Shown here: piece by piece, positions 57,485 through 64,000 of the stretch | Layout: each line of letters opens with the position of its first letter | Numbering within the stretch: the stretch's first letter is position 1 | Origin: Parascedosporium putredinis | Lineage: Eukaryota; Ascomycota; Sordariomycetes; Microascales; Microascaceae | Reading direction: 5' to 3' | Length of the DNA: 64,000 bases | NCBI GenBank assembly: GCA_949357655.1 | Contig: CASHTG010000015.1 | Location: 2,914,001-2,978,000, forward strand | The notes under the pieces: generated by a model | Databases searched by the model: none | Seen by the model: the letters and a program-made list of their open reading frames with translations, nothing else | What the model was told of the DNA's origin: nothing | Position numbers and translations under genes: made by a program

Positions 57485-60400
57485 CAATCGATGGTGGTGA
57501 CGATTGGCCCACCAAGGATTTCTTTTTCCTTCTCTTTCCCTTAAAAATCAAGAATAATTCTCTTCTTGGTCCGATTCCGTTCTTTAATTATTTTGTCTCA
57601 GCAGTTCGAACGAGAAAGAAGGGGGAAAGACGGCGGCAACACACCTCCGGCGCCGGGGCGTACGCTTATTATGCCGAGTGATATTTCAGATCACGGATTC
57701 GCGGCGATACAGCATTGAGAGAACAACAACCATTCTTACACAGCAATAATCTTTTCATTTGAAAGAGGAAAACAGGAGAGGGCCACAACGATGAAGGCGG
57801 GAAGGCTACCTTTGTTGGCCTCGTACCATACATGCATCCAAGGCAAGTCTCGCACACGGACGTCTGACGCGCAAGCACCCAGGCCTTTCCCTCTGTCAGT
57901 CTTTATTATCTCACAACCGCAAGGGGAGGCAAGCGAGAGGCCATCCAGCCATCACCTTGCAGTTGATACATTTTTATTCGCGGGGAAGCATAAAAGGGTG
58001 CAGGCGGTTGGGGTGCCGGGCAGGGTAACGGACCAATCAACGCCGACTACCGCTGCTTATCCCCGGAAAATATGCTTGTCAAGTCAAAGCTCCAGTGCCG
58101 AACGGACAAGGATAGCGCCGCCTGACGAGGTTTATCATCTGTTTCGCAGGGATGGTTGCCTCTGCATCTGCTTGTTTGGGGGAGATGGGGCCCTTCTGTC
58201 TTTGTCGAGGAAGCAGCAAGCCACCAACAGGACTCATCAACGAGCATCCGATGCTGGTGCTGAGACCGACGCCGGGGAAGCCATTCTTCGTGTCAAACGA
58301 GGGCAGGGTAGGACAGGACATGGATTCGAGGGTTTCCGCGAAGAAAAAGCAGAATTGGGTTCTTTTTGCAAGGAAAGGCCCGGTCCAGGGGTTGAATATC
58401 GCAATTACACCCAATTACACCGAGAAAGTTAATGGATGTTGCACCAGGTATCCCTCTCATCCTCTGGCGGTGCCAGGGTTATCGCCCCCTCCTGGCCGAT
58501 CCAAATTCAAGACTGACAGCGACTTAACAACCAACTCTTTCCTTTTTAGTGTTTCGATGTGATACATGCAAGCCTGGCATTTCCCCCCTCCCCCACTTAT
58601 TCCGAAGGGGCGATCCTCGAAGACCAACAGGCGAAGCTCGAGGTCATCCACGGAGTAGGGTATTACACTCGTGAGTGCTACCCGACGTAATTCATGGGGG
58701 ACGAGGGTCCTTTGCAAGACTTGGTGTAATGCTCTGCCTCCTCCGATTCTTCGCTCTTAAGATATGACAAGCACGAAGCGGCGCAACAACTGTTGAGTTT
58801 CAGATATGGTGTCGAGTCGGCGTTTTGGATTCCCTGCGGATGCGGCATCGGAGAAACCTCGACCCGCTTCCGCATCACTTCAGCTTCCGCGCCGGCCGGA
58901 CTGGGCAAATCCCAGGATCGGGCCGCGCTGGGAAGAACGCCCCACCTACCGAATCCTGCGCCATGGATTGTCGTACGCCGTTCGGGGCTTGGCAGTCCAT
59001 ATCCGCGGCGGGAGGATGTCCGTGAGCGCGAGCCGGCTACCGTGGAGTGGATGAAACTATCCCCGAGTGTCCGCCGCGGGCCGTTGCCGGCATTGATCCG
59101 GACGGCTTCTACCTCAGAAGAGCTGGTATGTCACCGCACTCATAATTTCACTCTCGCGGGTTTATAGTTCCCTCCTCCAAAAGCCATGGGACAGATGCGT
59201 AGCCCCTTGAGGTGCGAGAGCCTACGGTTCGCGATGAGAGCTTTTAGAACAAGCGAAAAAGCCTGATCATAAGCATTTGTGGCTTCCCTAGCCTTTCGCC
59301 CTTAAGTCGCTTGATGTATTCCCTCGTATGTTTAACGTACTGGGAACGAGAATGCTCGTTACGCGTCTCGAACAGCTAGAGCTCAAGGTGAATGTCTGAC
59401 TAGAGTGTAGTTGGGGAGGCCTTCTCCCCTCCTCCTTCTCCTTCCCCCTCTCCTTCTCCCTCTCCATCTCCTCCCCTGTCTTTCCTTTTACACATGACCC
59501 CAAGATCTCCATCTACCCCTCACAGTAGCCTGTTTGGAGGAAGAAGAAGAGGAGAAAAGCGGCAGTCTCCCCTTCTTGGCCCGAGAAAGCTATTGCCAGC
59601 GAAGGCATGTCTTGGACGGATTCGCCATTCAGGTGCTTGAGGTGGGAGTGCAAAGTTTTCGGTTTGACCCGGTGCCCCTATTAACCGAACTCTCTGTGTT
59701 GTTCCCTACAGGGGTCCGGTGGCGTGCCACACCGGAGCCAAAGACACATGACGAGGTCCAAGACACCAATTGGATATCGTCGGTCGTGAAGGGGCCATGC
59801 CCGGCCATTCAATGGAGTTTGCCCACGTTCGGCGAGAATGGCGGCTGTTAGGAATTGTCGAGAAAAGGAGAAGACATGAACAAGAGGAAGGGAAAAGGAG
59901 AAGGGAAAAGGAGAAGGGAGCGTGCTGAATGGAGAGGGAAAGAAAAAAACTACCAGTGCTTCATCAAACTGTGACGTGGAGCTCCAAGCTCCAAACCAAT
60001 CCTTGTCATGTAGAGTCACCTGCTGAGGCCACGAGCATCAGATGGAGCAAGCTGACTCGTCGGCATGCAAGTGAGCAAAGGGGCCGCCGATGACAAGATG
60101 ACGACGAGACGGCGGCTGCTAAAGCAACGCTTGTGCGTCCACTTGCACCGTCCGCTTGCACCGTCCTCTGACTCTCCCGCGAATGCCGGCAAGTGGGGAG
60201 GAGGATGTCACCAGCCCTGATGAAGCTCTGTTTTCGGCCAGGTCCAGCGGGAGGTGCCCCTGGAAGCCTGAACCCTCTGCGGACCCTGGTCTTGGAGCCC
60301 AGATTCGATGACCTGGGACCTAGAGCCAAGCAGGCGGGCATGGGGAGAGAGACCACGAGAGCTCGAGATTTTTTCTCTTTCCGGGGACCTTTCTTTTTTT

Positions 60401-63172
60401 CTCCATTCTTTTCCTCGCGCAAGCCACTAATCCGGACGAGTGCATGGATTGGTCAATTTCCATGTCTTGTCTGAGAAGCTTTAAGGAAGGTGAGCAAGCC
60501 AGTTCCCACATCAATCCATTAGATGCACCCTGCACGAGGGTCAATGACGCCCAGCCCGAAAAAAATTTTCCCTTCAATTTTTTTCACCATGGGGCCCCCT
60601 CTTGCTCCCTTGCTCCTTGCGATCCTCCTGCTTTTGTCACTAGCAAAAGCCTAAAATAGCGAGGGCAAGTGGTGCGACCCTCTTCCCCGCACAACTAAAA
60701 GCGAGCTAAGGCAGAATTTAATGTACGAGGTAATATGGACTGTGTGAACACGGACAGGGAAGTGGAACCATCCCACCCAACAGGGAGTCGACCTGACTTG
60801 GGATCTGGTAAATGCTGTGTGGGAGCAATAATAGGGCGTCGGCTCATTGCGCGAAGCAGCTCTGGAGGTGAGGTGCGCTCATGCCATCCCCATCATTTCT
60901 TCTTGTTCCACCCAGAGGGGCAGCACTCGCATTCATGCAAAGGACTAGTAGACTCTTTTACGGCATCGGATGACTTGCCGTCGCATCGTATTATTCCCGT
61001 CGGCTCGAGTTAGTGGTAGATTGCGACCAGTCAACAAGCGATCTTCGTGTTGAGCAGCGAGACATCTGCTAAGAACAATGCAAAGTCTCGAGTAGGGGAA
61101 GATTTCTTCGGTAACTCTACCGCGCAGTATTGACGGATTTCGGGCTCATCGGCCTCCACTTGATGTGGGAGAACAAAAAGAAGAAAAAAATTAAACCCTT
61201 TTTTTTTTTTTTTTCATTTTTTTTTCAACAACTTTGCTGGGGTCCTCGTCACACGTCCTTGGCCCTTGGCGACTGTTGGTTCAACTTGATGGCTTCATAC
61301 CCACCCTCAGCTCCACATGCCCGCATGTCTAGTTGAGCTTGTGCCCCGGAAATGGTCCTTGTGCTTGTGGAGCTCGAAACTGTCGAGCTCCATTCTGGCA
61401 GAAAAACATTTCCCCTCTGCCCTCTGCCCCTCATCGCTTTGGTGTTGCCATCAGGGTCAGCATAAGCAAAGTCGACAGTGCAAATTCCCAAGGCGGTCTG
61501 GTTCTCTAGGGCTAAGCCAACAGACAGGGGCACTTCACTGAAAACGCAATTGAATGGATCAATGGATCTGGATCAATGGACCTGATGAATTTTCCTGCCT
61601 CTCTTCCTCCCCCGGCCGATGTGACGAACACATCCCCCGCCGAATGCCTATGCAGTAATTGCGACGCTCAACCTTGCTTGTGGATGCTAAATTGCCCCTT
61701 GTCTTGGGTGTTGTCCTTGCTTTTCCTCTCTAAACCTCGTCGTGGCGTAGACACCCAAAGACCGATTCACGTGTGCGCTTGCGAATAATTGTGCATTGTT
61801 CTCTCATTGCCGGTGCGGGGCGCCTCTCTCGGGCCCCGAGCCGGCTGTGTGTAAGTCGCTTGAGTGCTGAATTAGCCAGGTCAAGTTTCTCCCCAGCTCT
61901 TCGTGTTCCCTCCCCGTGTTGACTTCTTGACGCGGCGCCTTCAAGGTTGTATAATCTTTTTTTTCAACATTTTCGTAAGTTTGAAACTGGGCCATGGAAC
62001 CATTTGGGTAATTGAGCCAAGATCAATTGACCTACTCTGTGCACTTCTTCTCACTCAAGAATGAATTGGCGAATGGAGGGGATCAATAGATGGTTCTCGG
62101 TAGGAGGCGAGCACGCCGCAAACGAAGTCGATGGCGTCGATGGTGTGCGCAAGTGGTGGCACCAACCCAACTCCCCTGGTCTTCCTCCAACTCAATTCTC
62201 GCGTTTTCTTCTTCGAGAACAATCTTGTGCATTGCCCCATTTCATTGAACAGCCCTGAATGACCCAAGGGGGATCGATCGATCAGATTCCTTGTTGAGGG
62301 CTTGAGGCCACTGCGCATGTCAACGCCAATGCTAATGCCAATGCCATCATCCTCAGGCCCAGCATTGTTGCCCACTGTGTCCAATACTCGTGTCAAGGAC
62401 TGCGGGGTTCATTACGTTTCCTTTTGTCAATACCAAAACTCACAAAACCAGGGGCACCCACTGCCCAGCACCTTGGCACCCTAAGCACCTTCGTCCCAGG
62501 CCTGTCACAATACCTAGAATCGCCTGGCGAAGCGCACCGGCGAACTTGTCGCAAGGAGCTCCCGCGACCTGGAGTGGTCACATTCCCCCTTGCGGAGACG
62601 CAGGTGCGCCCCAAACCCGCAGAAACACGCACCACGAGGAGACCAGGTGGCCCCGTTTCCCCGCCTCGGTGAAAAACAAGGCGCCCTTGTTTCTTCTAAT
62701 TTCTCCCAATCCCAAGAAAAGCCCGGCCATCAGCCATCCGCCATCCGCCATCCCCCTTCCCATTCTCAGGTGCCCCATTTTAGGCGCTTGCGTGCTGGTG
62801 CCAATTGAGTACATGGACCCACGGATGTTCCTGTTCTGGGGTGGGTGGAGAAAAAAATTGCGTGCCCGTGTGATCTGGAAGCTGGGCGGCATGAGTCTTC
62901 TTCTGGATTGAGAGGGGCAATAGGAGAACAGGACAAAGCACAGTGGGAAATGGTACAATTAGTGTACATGTGGAATAGAAGGAAAAAGAGAGGAAAGCGC
63001 TGGTGCCACTAGTTCAGCTCAGGTAAACAGCCCTGGTTGCCAAAGCACTGGTCCGTACCTGTATCCACGAGGAAAAGCTTTGCAGGCAGTTTTTTTCTTT
63101 TCCCTTTGGGGGCAAGTGAAGGCTGAGGGAGTCAGGCCTCTCGTCTTCCCGGGATCGTGAAACCGAAGTCGA
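57485..63172. other. Gene-poor stretch between divergent genes
   Basis: 5.7 kb between the membrane-protein gene and the DUF3602 gene, which point away from each other. Partial coding-like text occurs on the plus strand near 58560-59160 (for example RRPDWANPRIGPRWEERPTYR), but I cannot assemble it into a gene. Other frames, such as 62390-62911 on the plus strand, are Pro/His/Arg-rich and look non-coding. There are A/G-rich tandem units near 59890-59920, a T run at 61199-61214, and a duplicated GGATCAATGGA unit at 61556-61580. Confidence 0.45.
61199..61214. repeat. Homopolymer of 16 T
   Basis: A T run followed after two bases by a second, shorter T run, in intergenic sequence. Confidence 0.8.
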
Positions 63173-63462
63173 TATAACCCGCCGCCGCCGGCCTCATCAT
63201 TGTCCCCGATCAACTCTTTCGTTCCACTTTCAAGACAACCAAAGCATTCACCATCCTCCGCAAACTCCAGCAGCTACCTTCAAGAGAATCTTGGAATCAG
63301 TCAGATCTTCTTTTAAATATTCTTTTCTCCCATCTCACGTCCTACAAGTAGCTCCGTCTACAAGAAGATACCCACCCTCGCAACTTCAAAGTCTTTCGCG
63401 ACTCCAAACAAAATATACCCCTCCAACCCTCTCCCATCCTCCCGTTTACAACCACATCCAAA
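63173..63462 (+). promoter_or_regulatory. Likely core promoter and leader of the DUF3602 gene
   Basis: A TATAAC element at 63173-63178 is followed by about 280 bases rich in C, T and A with CAA-rich text directly before the ATG. This is the usual look of a highly expressed fungal gene with a pyrimidine-rich leader. The transcription start is not known. Confidence 0.45.
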
Positions 63463-63924
63463 ATGATCGCTTCCTACGGTCGCGGCGGCGCGGGCAACAT
63501 GTCCAACAACCCCGTTTCTCCCCTCTCCTACAAAGACCTCCAGACGCCAACCCTCAAGACCTCGGTTTACACCACCGGCCGTGGTGGCTCCGGAAACATG
63601 GCCTCCAACAACGACCCCAAGGAGGCTCGTCTTCGTCAAGACGTTGAACCGTAAGTTTCCTCCAAATACTCGCTATTTTCACCCCATGCGACTGTGCAAG
63701 CATCAAGGTCAACTAGTTGCTAACATTTTATAAACAGTGTTGTCCGTCGACCAAGCGCCGGCGCCGTGTACGCTGGTCGTGGTGGTGCTGGTAACATCTT
63801 CCACAACGACGAGCTGACGCGAAGCAAGTCCGCCGAGTACGCCGTGGACGACACCTCTTCTGGCAAGAGCGTCAAGAGCCTTGATCTCTCATTCGCCAAC
63901 AAGTGGCTTCGTAGCAGGAAGTAA
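63463..63924 (+). CDS. DUF3602 small glycine-repeat protein (Par32-like)
   Basis: A 124-residue protein with three copies of a GRGGxGN motif (residues 6-12, 39-45 and 76-82), the hallmark of fungal DUF3602 proteins. Yeast Par32, which carries the same repeats, is phosphorylated on TORC1 inhibition and modulates ammonium transporters. Between the repeats the text is Ser/Thr/Pro/Asn-rich and likely disordered, and the C-terminus is Ser/Lys-rich (GKSVKSLDLSFANKWLRSRK). Exons are 63463-63650 and 63738-63924, with an 87-nt intron (gtaagt..acag). No frameshift is needed. The member here is much shorter than Par32, so a shared role is only inferred. Confidence 0.85.
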
Positions 63925-64000
63925 ATACTCGCCGCTAGCTGTTGCCCATGCCGACCCATCTCTCGCGTCCCGCCCACCAACTCACTTCACACTATCTTCG

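Noticed and set aside
62390..62911. Plus-strand frame of 173 codons
   Set aside because: It is Pro/His/Arg/Lys-rich with no recognisable motif, typical of C-rich non-coding sequence.
1..64000. CRISPR arrays, rRNA genes, transposase or reverse transcriptase genes
   Set aside because: No regular repeat-spacer pattern, no rRNA-like conserved blocks and no transposon protein motifs were seen in any frame.

Overview
The window looks like nuclear DNA of a filamentous ascomycete (Pezizomycotina, most likely a Sordariomycete). The genes carry short spliceosomal introns (62-266 nt, GT..AG), use GC-rich codons, and match fungal families: VelB, a DUF3602 protein, a DUF1765 protein, an mL53-type mitoribosomal protein, a fungal F-box protein and a MIC26/27 protein. 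I see no bacterial, viral or transposon genes, no rRNA, no convincing tRNA and no CRISPR array. The class-level placement is inference from protein texture.

Layout. 1-3 kb: an uncertain reading frame at the left edge and an F-box gene (-). 3-11.7 kb: a long stretch without recognisable genes. 11.8-15.7 kb: a DUF1765 gene (+). 17.5-18.5 kb: a membrane-anchored glutaredoxin (+). 19.3-20.7 kb: tRNA-dihydrouridine synthase DUS2 (+). 21.1-24.9 kb: MIC26/27 (-) and mitochondrial intermediate peptidase OCT1 (+), divergently transcribed. 25.6-27 kb: inorganic pyrophosphatase (-). 29.1-31.1 kb: mitoribosomal mL53 (-) and the SNARE SEC20 (+), divergent. 31.4-34.8 kb: methylthioribulose-1-phosphate dehydratase (-) and a pyridoxal-reductase-like aldo/keto reductase (-). 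36-38.2 kb: tubulin cofactor E (-). 41.7-43.6 kb: the developmental regulator VelB (-). 43.6-56.5 kb: about 13 kb with no gene I can support. 56.5-57.5 kb: an unrecognised four-helix membrane protein (-). 57.5-63.4 kb: another gene-poor stretch. 63.5-63.9 kb: a small DUF3602 protein (+).

The genes are housekeeping and developmental; there is no operon or biosynthetic cluster. Three consecutive products between 21.1 and 29.5 kb act in mitochondria (MIC26/27, OCT1, mL53), and DUS2 may carry a mitochondrial leader.

The strongest signal is not one gene. Ten of the fifteen recognised or supported genes are interrupted by frameshifts, about 26 in all. All but one are repaired by adding a single base, usually inside a run of identical bases. 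After repair each total coding length is a multiple of three and protein lengths match their families (for example 288 residues for pyrophosphatase). The simplest reading is systematic homopolymer shortening in the assembly rather than widespread gene death. I did not find a convincing new biological system. The items most worth checking are a CGFS active site in a membrane-anchored glutaredoxin, a 171-codon in-frame upstream extension of pyrophosphatase, the unrecognised four-helix membrane gene whose intron begins with a GT microsatellite, and the long gene-free region upstream of velB.
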